From Campylobacter volucris (GTDB lineage: Bacteria; Campylobacterota; Campylobacteria; Campylobacterales; Campylobacteraceae), in contig NZ_CP043428.1 of NCBI RefSeq assembly GCF_008245045.1, positions 1,302,001 to 1,366,000 of the forward strand: DNA of 64,000 bases. The letters are read 5' to 3'. Shown one piece after another: positions 53,893-63,794 of the stretch. The translations under genes were made by a program, and so were the position numbers. Within the stretch, counting starts at the first letter, position 1. Each line of letters starts with the position of its first letter. Below the pieces are notes generated by a model that worked only from the letters and a program-made list of their open reading frames with translations, was not told the origin of the DNA and ran no database searches.

Positions 53893-54919
53893 TGGTTAGC
53901 TGATGCAATAAAGAAATTTCTTCTAAAGCTTTACCTGTGCCTTTTGCAACAGCCAATAAAGGCTCATCTGCCACATAAACTGGAAGCTTAACTACTTCTG
54001 AAAGATATTTATCAAGACCGCGTATTAATACTCCACCACCTGTTAAAACAACACCATTTTCAACAATATCTGCTGCAAGATCTGGTGGCATCATTTCAAG
54101 AACTATTTTTAAAGCATCTGCAATTTCTTTTAAATGCTCACGCATAGCTTCTCTTACATCTTCACTAGTAAGCTCGATTCTATTTAATAAACCTGTTACT
54201 TGATCGCGTCCTTTTACCACCATAGAAAGCTCTTTTGGAAGCTGTACTGCTGAACCTATGGCTATTTTTATCTCTTCGCCAGTTCGCTCACCTATTACAA
54301 GATTGTATTTTTCTTTTACATAATTTACTATGCTAGTATCAAGTTTATCACCTGCTGTGCGGATTGATTTAGAAATTACAAGACCACCTAAAGAAATTAC
54401 GCCAATTTCAGTAGTACCGCCACCAATATCAACAACCAAACTTCCTTGAGGTTCTCTAATAGGCAAATTCGCACCTATTGCAGCAGCCATTGGCTCTTCT
54501 ATCAAGAACACTTCTCTAGCTCCAGCACTTAAAGCACTCTCTCTTACTGCTTTTCTTTCCACCTGAGTTAATCCATAAGGAACTGAGATAATAATCCTAG
54601 GTCTTAAAAAAGACTTTCTTCTGTGAGTTTTTTCTATAAAATAGCGAATCATTTTTTCAGTCATATCAAAATCAGCTATAACCCCATCTTTCATAGGACG
54701 AATCGCTTCTATATTACCTGGAGTTTTACCAACCATTTCTTTAGCTTCTTTACCTACTGCTAAAATTTTTACCCTTCCATATCTTTCACGCTCAACTGCA
54801 ACCACAGAAGGCTCATCAATGACAATACCTTTATCTTTAACTAAAACTAAAGTATTAGCTGTGCCTAAATCTATACCCATATCACTAGAAAAAAATCCAA
54901 TTATTTGATCTAAAATCAT
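53882..54919 (-). CDS. mreB: Rod shape-determining actin MreB
   Basis: MreB is the bacterial actin that guides wall synthesis. The 345-residue protein has the actin-fold phosphate and adenosine motifs [23 protein letters not shown] and [12 protein letters not shown]. It follows clpX by 9 bases and leads into mreC. Confidence 0.98.
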   Translation of the reverse strand: MILDQIIGFFSSDMGIDLGTANTLVLVKDKGIVIDEPSVVAVERERYGRVKILAVGKEAKEMVGKTPGNIEAIRPMKDGVIADFDMTEKMIRYFIEKTHRRKSFLRPRIIISVPYGLTQVERKAVRESALSAGAREVFLIEEPMAAAIGANLPIREPQGSLVVDIGGGTTEIGVISLGGLVISKSIRTAGDKLDTSIVNYVKEKYNLVIGERTGEEIKIAIGSAVQLPKELSMVVKGRDQVTGLLNRIELTSEDVREAMREHLKEIADALKIVLEMMPPDLAADIVENGVVLTGGGVLIRGLDKYLSEVVKLPVYVADEPLLAVAKGTGKALEEISLLHQLTNEE

Positions 54920-54928
54920 TATTTATCC

Positions 54929-56152
54929 TCAACTTTTCTTATTTTTTATAAATAAAGGCTTGGCACCTTCTTTAATCACTTCTTTTGTAATTACTATAGT
55001 ATAACCATTATACTCTGGCAATTCAAACATTAAATCAACCATCAATTCTTCGATAATACTTCGCAATCCCCTAGCACCTGTTTTTCTCTCAAGTGATAAT
55101 TTTGCGATTTCTCTTAAAGCATCATCTTCAAATTTTAATTCTACATTATCAATAGCAAAAAGTTTTTGATACTGCCTAACAATGGCATTTTTTGGCTCTG
55201 TTAAAATACGAACCATACTTTCTTCATCAAGCTCTTCTAAAGAAGCTAAAACATGCAATCTTCCTATAAGCTCTGGAATCAATCCAAAATGTACCAAATC
55301 ATCAGGTTCTAATTTTTGAAGTAAGGCTTCTTTTTCATCTTTTTTTTCATCACTAAAAAAGCCCATGACATTATCGCCTAATTTTCTTTTGATAATATCA
55401 CTTATCCCATCAAAAGCACCACCACAAACAAATAAAATATTGGTAGTATCTATTTGTATAAAATCTTGATTTGGATGTTTTCTACCACCCTTTGGAGGTA
55501 TATTAACCAAAGATCCTTCTATGATTTTAAGCAAAGCTTGTTGGACACCTTCTCCGCTTACATCTCGAGTGATGGATCTATTTTCACCCATTCTAGCAAT
55601 TTTATCTATCTCATCGATAAAAATGATACCCTTTTGTGCTCTTTGGACATCTCCATCAGCAGCTTGCAAAAGACGAGTTAATATATTTTCTACATCTTCA
55701 CCTACATAGCCAGCTTCAGTTAAAGAAGTAGCATCGCATATTGCTATAGGTACATCTAAAAATCTTGCTAAAGTTTGAGCTAGTAAGGTCTTGCCACTTC
55801 CTGTAGGACCGACTAATAAAATATTTGATTTTGCTAATTCTGTGTCATCTTCTTCTAAATTAGATTTAAATAACCTTTTGTAATGATTATAAACCCCTAC
55901 ACTAAAAATTTTTTTAGCTCTATCTTGACCAATGACATATTTATCTAAATAAGCTTTTAGCTCTTTTGGAGTAATGTCTTTGAAATTTTCAGTATTGATT
56001 TCTTGATTTTTTAAATCTTTTTCTTCTCCAAAGAAAATATTACAAGCACTCTCTGCACAATATTCGCATATAAAGGCGTTGTTGTAATCATTAACCAAAA
56101 TTCTTCTATCGCTTGTTTCAATTTCATTGCAAAAACTACATCTTTTAACCAT
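54929..56152 (-). CDS. clpX: ATP-dependent protease ATP-binding subunit ClpX
   Basis: ClpX unfolds substrates for ClpP. The 407-residue protein has an N-terminal zinc finger (Cys5, Cys8, Cys29, Cys32), Walker A GPTGSGKT (115-122), Walker [12 protein letters not shown] and the IGF-equivalent loop region near [10 protein letters not shown]. It overlaps lpxA by 8 bases. clpP is not in the window. Confidence 0.98.
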   Translation of the reverse strand: MVKRCSFCNEIETSDRRILVNDYNNAFICEYCAESACNIFFGEEKDLKNQEINTENFKDITPKELKAYLDKYVIGQDRAKKIFSVGVYNHYKRLFKSNLEEDDTELAKSNILLVGPTGSGKTLLAQTLARFLDVPIAICDATSLTEAGYVGEDVENILTRLLQAADGDVQRAQKGIIFIDEIDKIARMGENRSITRDVSGEGVQQALLKIIEGSLVNIPPKGGRKHPNQDFIQIDTTNILFVCGGAFDGISDIIKRKLGDNVMGFFSDEKKDEKEALLQKLEPDDLVHFGLIPELIGRLHVLASLEELDEESMVRILTEPKNAIVRQYQKLFAIDNVELKFEDDALREIAKLSLERKTGARGLRSIIEELMVDLMFELPEYNGYTIVITKEVIKEGAKPLFIKNKKS

Positions 56153-56936
56153 GATTTTTTTCCTTATAAATAGGAATTCCTCTTTTTGTTTCTAAGATAA
56201 AATTACACATTTTTTTAACATTATCACTTTGAGTTTGTTCTAATAATTTCAAAGCATTTTCTTTTAAAGAACCTTGTCTAAACAAAAATTTAAAAGCTCT
56301 ACTTAAAGTATCTACTTCATCTTTATCAAAGCGTCTTCTAATGCCTACTAAATTTAAACTTCTAATACTAGCACGATTGCCTTCAGCTAAGCAAAAAGGG
56401 ACTACATCTTGAGAAAGCGCACTTGCTCCTGCTATCATACATCCTTCACCAACCTTTACAAACTGATGTATAGGAGTAAGTCCTCCAACGACTGTATAAT
56501 CTCCAAGCTCAACATGACCTGCTAAGGTAGCATTGTTTGCTAAAATGATATTATTTCCAAGCAAACAATCATGTGCTATATGAGAATAAGCCATTATAAA
56601 AGCATTATCGCCTATTCTAGTGTATCCATCGCCTTTAGCTGTGCCTGAATTTATAGTAACAAATTCTCTAATCACAGCATTTTTACCTATAATGACACCT
56701 GAATTTATCTCATCTTTATATGAAATATCTTGAGGGATATCTCCAACTATAGCATAAGAAAATACTTTCGAATTCTCACCGATTCTTACATTTGGTAAAA
56801 TTCTAGCACCTTGTTTTATAATACTATTAGAGCCTATAACCGCATTTGCTCCTACATAAGCATAAGCTTCTACAACAACACCATCTTGGATAATAGCTCC
56901 ATCTTCAACTACAGCACTTGGATGAATATGACTCAT
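56145..56936 (-). CDS. lpxA: UDP-N-acetylglucosamine acyltransferase
   Basis: LpxA adds the first acyl chain in lipid A synthesis. The 263-residue left-handed beta helix of hexapeptide repeats is evident. The catalytic base His122 (SHIAHDC) is present, as is the C-terminal helical domain beginning [10 protein letters not shown]. It shares one base with the fabZ stop. Confidence 0.97.
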   Translation of the reverse strand: MSHIHPSAVVEDGAIIQDGVVVEAYAYVGANAVIGSNSIIKQGARILPNVRIGENSKVFSYAIVGDIPQDISYKDEINSGVIIGKNAVIREFVTINSGTAKGDGYTRIGDNAFIMAYSHIAHDCLLGNNIILANNATLAGHVELGDYTVVGGLTPIHQFVKVGEGCMIAGASALSQDVVPFCLAEGNRASIRSLNLVGIRRRFDKDEVDTLSRAFKFLFRQGSLKENALKLLEQTQSDNVKKMCNFILETKRGIPIYKEKNHG

Positions 56937-57376
56937 TATTTATCTACTATCATAGCTTTAAGTTCGGCCTCTGCAACAAGTTGATCATCTACAAAAGCTT
57001 TTCCTTCAAAAATCCACATATTACCACGATTTTTAACCACTCTCATTTCATAATCAAGTCTATCGCCAGGTTTAACAGGATTTCTAAATTTAGCCTTATC
57101 AATTCCTGTAAAATAAACTACTTTTGAGCTAGGATCCACCTTATCTTCCATACTTTCAAAAGCCAAAACTCCACCAGTTTGAGCCATACCTTCTAAAATC
57201 AAAACACCAGGATATATAGGATGATCAGGAAAATGTCCTAAAAAAACATGATCGCTAATGCTAATATTTTTATACCCTTTTACTACTTCTTTTATTTTTA
57301 ACTCAACAATCTTATCTACCAACAAAAAAGGATATCTATGTGGCAAAATTTTTTGAATTTGCATTACATCAATCAT
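56936..57376 (-). CDS. fabZ: 3-hydroxyacyl-ACP dehydratase
   Basis: FabZ dehydrates hydroxyacyl-ACP in fatty acid synthesis. The 146-residue hot-dog protein has [12 protein letters not shown], catalytic His48 (GHFPDHP) and Glu62 (LEGMAQ). It is the first gene of the fabZ-lpxA-clpX-mreB-mreC run. An internal ATG at residue 5 is an alternative start. Confidence 0.97.
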   Translation of the reverse strand: MIDVMQIQKILPHRYPFLLVDKIVELKIKEVVKGYKNISISDHVFLGHFPDHPIYPGVLILEGMAQTGGVLAFESMEDKVDPSSKVVYFTGIDKAKFRNPVKPGDRLDYEMRVVKNRGNMWIFEGKAFVDDQLVAEAELKAMIVDK

Positions 57377-57409
57377 AAATTTAACCTTAAAACTTAATTC
57401 AAAATTTAG

Positions 57410-57415
57410 ATTTTA
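57410..57415 (-). promoter_or_regulatory. Candidate -10 box for fabZ-lpxA-clpX-mreBC
   Basis: On the minus strand a run of eight T, then TGTAAAAT, fits the Campylobacter sigma-70 pattern, 33 bases before the fabZ ATG. Confidence 0.45.
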
Positions 57416-57445
57416 CAAAAAAAATATTAATATTTCACTAAATAA

Positions 57446-58519
57446 TCACAACTTTACAATCTTTTCTTTACTATCAAAATAAATTTCACTTTTTGCTATA
57501 AATTCATAAGAAGTATTGATTAAATTTTCGACAATGATAACAGGGGAAAGATCATAAACTCCAAAAAATTTTTGTCGGATTTTAATTTCTTGTTCGACTT
57601 TTAAAGGATTAGAAAGTAAATCTTGAAAATTTTTAAATTTATTTTTGCAAATTTTATTAAAATACTCAAAACTCCATAAATTTATCTCATCTTTAAGACT
57701 TTTATAATTTTGTAAATTTTCTTCATTAATACTAAATTTAGTATAAGCATTTTTAAAATGAGAATAAAACAAAATATAAGTTTTTATAGGTTTTTTACCT
57801 TGTTTTATCAAAGCACTTAATAAACGATAATTTAAAAATTTTTCTCTTTGAATTTCAAATTTTACACCTTTTTTTTCAAGCAATTTTACTTTTTTATAAA
57901 ATTGTATTTTTGCTTCTATACTAGCAGGTAAAATTTGCTTATTAACAGGAGACATTAACTCATCAATAAAGCTTTTGTCTTGTTTTTGCTTTTTAAGTCC
58001 ATAAATACATCCGCAATAATTTTGATGATAAAGCATTTCTTTTTTTGCTAGTGCAAATTGTCTTTGTGTGCCACCATTTTTGCGAAAATCAGGAGCTAAA
58101 AATTCTATCCCATAAGGTTTGCATTCTTTTTCTAAGGCATTTTTTAATTGCTCTAAATCCTTTTTGGGAGAAGTTAAAAGCGTAGTCGTAAGCTTTTTTT
58201 CTCCAATTTTTGCAGCAAATTCAACACTTGATCCCATTCTTACATCAAAACAAATCTCACATCTTACACCTTTTTCAGGCTCATCTTCATAACCACGCAC
58301 GGCATTGAGCCATTTTTCATACTCGTATTTGCCTTTATAAAGTTTGATATTTAATTTATCACAAGATCTTTTTACATCTAAAAATCTAAGTTCATACTCG
58401 CTTAAAGGATGGATATTTGGATCATAAAAATAGCCTATGATTTTTTCATCAGGATATATTTTTTTTAATTCTTCTATGAAATAATGACTATCCACGCTGC
58501 AACAAATATGAACTAACAT
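57446..58519 (-). CDS. queH: Epoxyqueuosine reductase QueH with C-terminal extension
   Basis: QueH reduces epoxyqueuosine to queuosine in tRNA. The iron-sulfur and zinc cysteines are present: Cys6/Cys7 (HICCSVDS), Cys87/Cys90 (RCEICFDVR) and Cys169/Cys171 (NYCGCIYG). The known core ends near residue 180. Here about 175 further Lys-rich residues follow, which I cannot assign. It overlaps bcp by one base. Confidence 0.88.
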   Translation of the reverse strand: MLVHICCSVDSHYFIEELKKIYPDEKIIGYFYDPNIHPLSEYELRFLDVKRSCDKLNIKLYKGKYEYEKWLNAVRGYEDEPEKGVRCEICFDVRMGSSVEFAAKIGEKKLTTTLLTSPKKDLEQLKNALEKECKPYGIEFLAPDFRKNGGTQRQFALAKKEMLYHQNYCGCIYGLKKQKQDKSFIDELMSPVNKQILPASIEAKIQFYKKVKLLEKKGVKFEIQREKFLNYRLLSALIKQGKKPIKTYILFYSHFKNAYTKFSINEENLQNYKSLKDEINLWSFEYFNKICKNKFKNFQDLLSNPLKVEQEIKIRQKFFGVYDLSPVIIVENLINTSYEFIAKSEIYFDSKEKIVKL

Positions 58520-58977
58520 TAAATACTTTCAAGTACTTTTAAAGCATGATCTTTTACACGAACATTGCTATAAATTTGCATTATTTTTCCAGCTTCATCG
58601 ATAACAAAAGTCGATCGTATAATGCCTTCGTATTCTTTACCATAATTTTTTTTAAGCCCCCAAGCTCCATACATTTTTGATACTTCTTTTTCACTATCAC
58701 TTAGTAAAATATGCTTTAAATCAAACTTAGTAATAAATTTTTCATGACTAGCAGCACTATCTGGACTTATACCAACAATCACAGCATTTTTATCGCTAAA
58801 ATGTTCATAATTTGCACTAAAATCACAAGCCTCTGTCGTACAACCTGGAGTATTATCTTTAGGATAAAAATATAAAATTACTTTTTTACCGATAAAATCT
58901 TTAAGAGCAATTTTTACCCCATCTTGATTTAAAAGCTCAAAATCAGGAGCTTTATCGCCTATTTTTAAGCTACTCAT
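58519..58977 (-). CDS. bcp: Peroxiredoxin, Bcp/PrxQ type
   Basis: A thiol peroxidase that reduces hydrogen and organic peroxides. The peroxidatic Cys46 and resolving Cys51 lie in TPGCTTEACDF. I use the ATG at 58975-58977 (MSSLKIGDK, 152 residues) with AAGG seven bases upstream. It overlaps the tautomerase stop. The longer open frame runs backwards into the tautomerase gene and is not likely. Confidence 0.95.
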   Translation of the reverse strand: MSSLKIGDKAPDFELLNQDGVKIALKDFIGKKVILYFYPKDNTPGCTTEACDFSANYEHFSDKNAVIVGISPDSAASHEKFITKFDLKHILLSDSEKEVSKMYGAWGLKKNYGKEYEGIIRSTFVIDEAGKIMQIYSNVRVKDHALKVLESI

Positions 58978-59179
58978 TGTTTGCCTTTGCTTTGATAGCT
59001 TCAACACTTTGGCCGCCAAATCCTATATCATAATTTTCTATATCTTCTATCATCACTACAACTCTTTCTTTGCTTTTATTATACTTAGTGCTTAAAAGCT
59101 CTGTTATATCAGCCATAAGCTGGGCTTTTTGCTCTTTATCTAAAGCTGGTTTTGCTAATTTTATATTCACTATAGGCAT
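58970..59179 (-). CDS. 4-oxalocrotonate tautomerase family protein
   Basis: A 69-residue tautomerase with the catalytic Pro directly after the start Met (MPIVNIKLA) and the usual Arg (RVVVMIEDI). The natural substrate in Campylobacter is unknown. It is translated with bcp by an 8-base overlap, and an AAGGAG site precedes the ATG. Confidence 0.9.
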   Translation of the reverse strand: MPIVNIKLAKPALDKEQKAQLMADITELLSTKYNKSKERVVVMIEDIENYDIGFGGQSVEAIKAKANNE

Positions 59180-59323
59180 TTTTTCTCCTTTAAATTTTTA
59201 TAATTATTTCAAATCAAATTTAATAATAATTATTTTCTAAATTTATTCTTTTAAAAACGCAAACATTTGTTGGTAGCTAAAACAAAGTTTAAAAGCTAAA
59301 GCGTATTATTAATTTACTTTTGA

Positions 59324-59329
59324 TAGAAT
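59324..59329 (+). promoter_or_regulatory. Candidate -10 box for ilvE
   Basis: TTTTGATAGAAT is a good Campylobacter-type -10 region 41 bases before the ilvE ATG. It lies in the 191-base divergent gap (59180-59370), the longest gene-free stretch in the window, where I see no other clear signal. Confidence 0.4.
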
Positions 59330-59370
59330 TAAATTTTTTTAAATAAAAATGATAAATTGCAAGGGAAAAA

Positions 59371-60285
59371 ATGATCTTAGCAGACAAAATTTGGATGGAT
59401 GGAAAAATCATTGATTTTAATGATGCAAAAATTCATGTCTTAACACATTCTTTGCACTATGGAAATGCTGTTTTTGAAGGCACTAGAGCTTATAAAACTC
59501 AAAATGGTTTAGCTATTTTTAGACTTAAAGATCACACTAAAAGACTTTTAGAATCAGCCAAAATCACTCTTATTAATCCTCCTTTTTCTCAAGAAGAGCT
59601 TGAAAATGCACAAATTGAACTTCTAAGAGCAAATAATTTTCAAAAAAATACCTATATTCGTCCATTGATTTTTTTAGGTGATAAAACTATGGGGGTGTAT
59701 CATGTCAAAGCACCTGTTAGAGTAGCTATTGCAGCATGGGAATGGGGAGCGTATTTGGGCGAAGAAGCTTTAGAAAAAGGCATAAAAGTCAAAATTTCAT
59801 CTTTTATGAGAAATAGTGTAAAATCAAGTCTTGCAAAGGCAAAAGCTAGTGCAAATTATCTTAATTCTCAAATGGCCAAATTTGAAGCAATTGAAGCAGG
59901 ATATGAAGAGGCTTTAATGCTTGATGAGGAAGGCTTTATAGCAGAAGGAACAGGTGAGTGTTTTTTTATGATTAAAGATGATAAGCTTATTACACCACCA
60001 AATGACTTTTCTTTAAAAAGTATCACTCAAGATATGGTTTTAAAACTTGCTCATGATTTGGGTTTGAGTATAGTGCGTCAAAGAATTTCAAGAGATGAAG
60101 TCTATGTGGCTGATGAAGCCTTTTTTACAGGCACTGCAGCAGAAATCACTCCAATTAATAATATAGATGCAAGGATTATAGGCAATGGAAAAAGAGGTGA
60201 GCTTACACAAAAGCTTCAAAATGCGTATTTTGATGTAGTATATGGTCGCAATGAAAAATACGCTTCAATGTTAACTTATATTTAA
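59371..60285 (+). CDS. ilvE: Branched-chain amino acid aminotransferase
   Basis: IlvE is a fold-type IV PLP enzyme acting on leucine, isoleucine and valine. The 304-residue protein has HYGNAVFEGTRAY near residue 29, YIRPLIFLGD, the PLP-Lys segment AKASANYLNSQ and EGTGECFFMI. AAGGGA precedes the ATG. The stomatin-like gene follows after 9 bases. Confidence 0.96.
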   Translation: MILADKIWMDGKIIDFNDAKIHVLTHSLHYGNAVFEGTRAYKTQNGLAIFRLKDHTKRLLESAKITLINPPFSQEELENAQIELLRANNFQKNTYIRPLIFLGDKTMGVYHVKAPVRVAIAAWEWGAYLGEEALEKGIKVKISSFMRNSVKSSLAKAKASANYLNSQMAKFEAIEAGYEEALMLDEEGFIAEGTGECFFMIKDDKLITPPNDFSLKSITQDMVLKLAHDLGLSIVRQRISRDEVYVADEAFFTGTAAEITPINNIDARIIGNGKRGELTQKLQNAYFDVVYGRNEKYASMLTYI

Positions 60286-60294
60286 AGGAAATCA

Positions 60295-61368
60295 ATGCCA
60301 GCTGATTTAAATGATTATTTCAATAAAAAAAACAATCAAAACAATAACAATAGACAAAATCTAAATTTTAAAGCACCTGATTTTAATTTTAAAGGATTTG
60401 GAAAATTTTCACCTTTAATTTACAGCGCGATTACAATTATTTTAGTTTTTGCACTTTTTAAACCATTTGCCATTGTAAATTCAGGTGAAATGGGTATAAA
60501 ATCAACAACAGGTAAGTACAGCCCTACTCCATTAGAACCTGGTCTTCATTTTTTCATACCAGTGCTTCAAAAAATAACTGTTATAGATACTAGAGTTAGA
60601 CAAATTAACTATGCTTCGATTGAAGGTGTAAATGAAAATTTACAAATAGGCTCTGGAGTGATTAATAAAAATAGTATTTCAGTACTTGATTCAAGAGGTT
60701 TGCCTGTATCTATTGATGTAACTGTTCAGTATAAACTAAATCCTTTAAAAGTTCCTCAAACTATAGCTACTTGGGGTTTAAACTGGGAAAATAAAATCAT
60801 AGATCCTGTAGTAAGAGATATAGTTAGAAATGTAGTAGGGCAATACACTGCAGAAGAACTTCCAACTAATCGTAACACTATAGCAGTGCAAATTGATCAA
60901 GGTATTAGAAAAACTATAGAAAACCAACCAAATGAACCTGCAGAGCTTCAAGCAGTTCAACTTAGAGAAATTATATTACCATCAAAAGTAAAAGAACAAA
61001 TCGAAAGAGTTCAAATTGCCAAACAAGAAGCAGAAAGAACTAAATACGAAGTTGAGCGTGCAAATCAAGAAGCCCTAAAAAAAGCTGCTTTAGCTGAAGG
61101 GGAAGCCAATGCAACTATAATTAGTGCAAAAGGTCGTGCTAATGCTGTTAAAATAGAAGCTGATGCACAAGCTTATTCTAATAGAGAAATTGCAAAAAGC
61201 TTAAACAATCCTTTATTAACCTTAAAACAAATTGAAACTCAAAAACAATTTAACGAAGCCTTAAAAGTAAATAATGATGCTAAAATTTTCTTAACACCTG
61301 GTGGAGCAGTGCCAAACATATGGGTTGATAGTAAAGATGTAAAAAAAACAACATCTATGAATAATTAA
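60295..61368 (+). CDS. SPFH-domain membrane protein (stomatin/prohibitin-like)
   Basis: A 357-residue protein with an Asn-rich N-terminus (residues 10-25), one membrane helix (about 38-58), the SPFH domain (VNSGEMGIKSTTGKYS onward) and a long Ala/Glu/Lys coiled coil (about 235-310). Such proteins form ring-like assemblies that shield membrane proteases or organise membrane domains; the partner is unknown. Two small membrane proteins follow at once, as in C. jejuni next to Cj0268c. Confidence 0.9.
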   Translation: MPADLNDYFNKKNNQNNNNRQNLNFKAPDFNFKGFGKFSPLIYSAITIILVFALFKPFAIVNSGEMGIKSTTGKYSPTPLEPGLHFFIPVLQKITVIDTRVRQINYASIEGVNENLQIGSGVINKNSISVLDSRGLPVSIDVTVQYKLNPLKVPQTIATWGLNWENKIIDPVVRDIVRNVVGQYTAEELPTNRNTIAVQIDQGIRKTIENQPNEPAELQAVQLREIILPSKVKEQIERVQIAKQEAERTKYEVERANQEALKKAALAEGEANATIISAKGRANAVKIEADAQAYSNREIAKSLNNPLLTLKQIETQKQFNEALKVNNDAKIFLTPGGAVPNIWVDSKDVKKTTSMNN

Positions 61369-61383
61369 ATTTAAAGAACAACA

Positions 61384-61920
61384 ATGAATGCACAACAAAT
61401 CAGAGAGCAGATGATTTTTTTAACATCTCATCTGCAATTAGTGGATTTTTTACTGATTGTGGTAGTTGTGTTTTTCTTTGTTGCGACTTTATTAATAGCT
61501 TTAATTATACGAAATAAAAATGGCTTTGCTTTTACGGTTATTATTTTAGGAATTTTATGCTCGATAAGCATGGCTTACTTGGGTTATTATATTATAGATA
61601 ACCAAATTCGATCAAGAATTGTAAGTATTGATAATTTTAAACACTTTACATATGATAATTCTTTAAGCATCCAATATAGCATAACAAATACTTCTAGTAA
61701 TAATTTTGAAAATTGCAAAATCGATATAAGTGTGATAAAAAAACAAGAAGAAGCAAATTTTTTACAAAAAATAGTAAATGAACTTAAGCCTTTACGCAAA
61801 AAAACAATCATGCTTGATAAAACAATAAAACCTGAACAAACTATACATCTTAGAACCAAATTTTCCGATTTTAAAGAAGGTCAAAATTTTGACATTGAAA
61901 TTAGTTCAAAGTGTTTTTAA
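61384..61920 (+). CDS. Small membrane protein, DUF2393-like, copy 1
   Basis: A 178-residue protein with two membrane helices (about 20-40 and 45-70) and a C-terminal domain of about 105 residues, predicted outside the membrane and beta-rich, resembling an Ig-like fold. From memory it fits the epsilonproteobacterial DUF2393 family (moderate confidence). It lies 15 bases after the stomatin-like gene and its TAA overlaps the next ATG. Confidence 0.7.
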   Translation: MNAQQIREQMIFLTSHLQLVDFLLIVVVVFFFVATLLIALIIRNKNGFAFTVIILGILCSISMAYLGYYIIDNQIRSRIVSIDNFKHFTYDNSLSIQYSITNTSSNNFENCKIDISVIKKQEEANFLQKIVNELKPLRKKTIMLDKTIKPEQTIHLRTKFSDFKEGQNFDIEISSKCF

Positions 61921-62450
61921 TGGGATATTTTACAATTTTTCATATTTTAATCATTGTTATTATGTTAGCTTCTACAGGTTTAACTTGGGTTTTGCTTTAC
62001 TTAAAAGTTCAAAATAAAAAATATATGATTATTTTTTGCGCAGTGAGTTTCATACTGGCATTAATTTTAACTATTTCATTACTATTAACTATAGATCAAT
62101 ACACCAAAAAAGCAAGTTTGAGTAATTTTTCAACCTACAGACGCTTAGCAACAGAAAGTATTATTGTGAAAGGTAGAGTAACTAATGATACTAATTTTAA
62201 AATTTCTGAATGCTTTTTAGAGCTTAGGATAATTGATGATAATAAAAAACATGAGGTAAGCGGTGAAATCTTTAATCAACAAAATTTTGATAGTATAAAA
62301 AGAGCAAATCAAGAACAAAGAGATGCTTCGTATAATATAAATATTGCAAAAAATTTACCAGGGCATACTTATAAAGATTTTTCATTTGAAGTGGGATTGC
62401 CGCCCCATTTTCAAAGCTATAAAGTATTTAAACAATTAAAATGCAAATAA
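61920..62450 (+). CDS. Small membrane protein, DUF2393-like, copy 2
   Basis: A 176-residue protein with the same plan as its neighbour: two membrane helices (about 5-60) and a C-terminal domain with matching elements (an N-x-T/S-N-x-x-F-x-x-C core and a K-F/Y-x-DF stretch). I start it at the ATG in TAATG (61920); a GTG at 61911 is in frame. It is probably a tandem duplicate of the first copy, forming a three-gene unit with the stomatin-like protein. Confidence 0.7.
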   Translation: MGYFTIFHILIIVIMLASTGLTWVLLYLKVQNKKYMIIFCAVSFILALILTISLLLTIDQYTKKASLSNFSTYRRLATESIIVKGRVTNDTNFKISECFLELRIIDDNKKHEVSGEIFNQQNFDSIKRANQEQRDASYNINIAKNLPGHTYKDFSFEVGLPPHFQSYKVFKQLKCK

Positions 62451-62472
62451 GGATTATTTAATAAAATAATCC
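62451..62472. terminator. Bidirectional hairpin at the end of purF
   Basis: A 9-bp stem (GGATTATTT at 62451-62459 with 62464-62472, loop AATA) sits between the converging DUF2393-like and purF genes and includes the purF stop. Confidence 0.55.
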
Positions 62473-63794
62473 CCATCAAAACTAATCAAAGAGTATTTTC
62501 TTTCATCGCCTATACTTGAAACTAGCTCATTAATATCCAAAAAAGTCAAACTATCTGCACCTGTATACTCTCTAACCTCTTCAACGCTTTTATTGGCTGA
62601 GATTAATTCTTCAAAAGTAGGCGTATCTATACCATAAATATCAGGAAATTTAATTTCTGGACATGCTATAGCCAAATGGATTTTTCTTGCGCCTGCTTGT
62701 TTTAAAAGTGCAATAATTTTTTTAGAAGTTGTTCCTCTTACCACACTATCATCAATCACCACTATATCTTTACCCTCTAAGACTTTTTTCATAGGATTAA
62801 GTTTTAATTTTACTTTCAAATTTCTCATTTCTTGAGTTGGTTCTATAAAGGTTCTACCTACATAGTGATTTCTAACTATTGCCATTTCAAGTGGGATTTT
62901 TAAATATTGCGCAAAACCTATAGCAGCACTTACGCCACTATCTGGAACTGGCACTACAAAATCCACTTTTTCTTTAAATTTTTTAGCCAAGGCTTCACCC
63001 ATTTTTTTTCGCACTTCATAAACACTTTTGCCTTCTATAACACTATCAGGCCTTGAAAGATAAATATACTCAAAAGCACAAATTCTAGGATTAGTCTCTT
63101 CAAACACTTGTATGCTTTCAAATTCATCTTTTCCTTCTGTAAAAATAAGCATTTCCCCTGCTTTAACATCGCGGATAAATTCAGCTTCTATCAAATCAAA
63201 AGCACAAGTTTCACTCGCTACAATATATCCACCATCTTTTAATTTTCCTAAAGATAAAGGTCTTACCCCATAAGGATCTCTTGCTACAAAAAGTTGATTT
63301 TTGCTTGCAAGTATGAAAGAATAAGCTCCTTTAGTTTGCTTTAAAGCTTCAATAAATTTATCTTTTAATTTTTTTTGCTTACTGCGTGCTATTAAATGTA
63401 CTACATTTTCTGTATCCATATTAGAATGAAAAATAGCTCCATTTTCAATAAGCTCTTTTCTTATTTCTTCTTTATTGATTAAGTTTCCATTATGAACTAA
63501 AGCAATATCACCAAATGAGCAAGTAGCACTTACAGGTTGTGCATCATGCAAAGACAAACTACCTGCTGTAGAATAACGATTGTGCCCTATAGCTAAATTT
63601 CCTTGTAATTGTGATAAAATTTGAGTATTAAAAACCTCATCTACCTTGCCTTTTGCTTTATGAGTTTTGATATTTTCACCATTACTTACACTAATGCCAC
63701 TTGCTTCTTGCCCACGATGTTGCATAGCAAATAAAGCATAATAAGCTATCGTGCTAGCATTTTTTGAATTTATCACTCCTACAACAGCACACAT
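62454..63794 (-). CDS. purF: Amidophosphoribosyltransferase
   Basis: PurF starts purine synthesis, moving glutamine nitrogen onto PRPP. The 446-residue protein begins MCAVVGVIN, so Cys2 is the nucleophile after Met removal. GHNRYSTAG, ALVHNGNL and the PRPP loop VVIDDSVVRGTTSKK are present. It abuts dapB with no gap, as Cj0196c-Cj0197c do. Confidence 0.97.
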   Translation of the reverse strand: MCAVVGVINSKNASTIAYYALFAMQHRGQEASGISVSNGENIKTHKAKGKVDEVFNTQILSQLQGNLAIGHNRYSTAGSLSLHDAQPVSATCSFGDIALVHNGNLINKEEIRKELIENGAIFHSNMDTENVVHLIARSKQKKLKDKFIEALKQTKGAYSFILASKNQLFVARDPYGVRPLSLGKLKDGGYIVASETCAFDLIEAEFIRDVKAGEMLIFTEGKDEFESIQVFEETNPRICAFEYIYLSRPDSVIEGKSVYEVRKKMGEALAKKFKEKVDFVVPVPDSGVSAAIGFAQYLKIPLEMAIVRNHYVGRTFIEPTQEMRNLKVKLKLNPMKKVLEGKDIVVIDDSVVRGTTSKKIIALLKQAGARKIHLAIACPEIKFPDIYGIDTPTFEELISANKSVEEVREYTGADSLTFLDINELVSSIGDERKYSLISFDGDYFIK

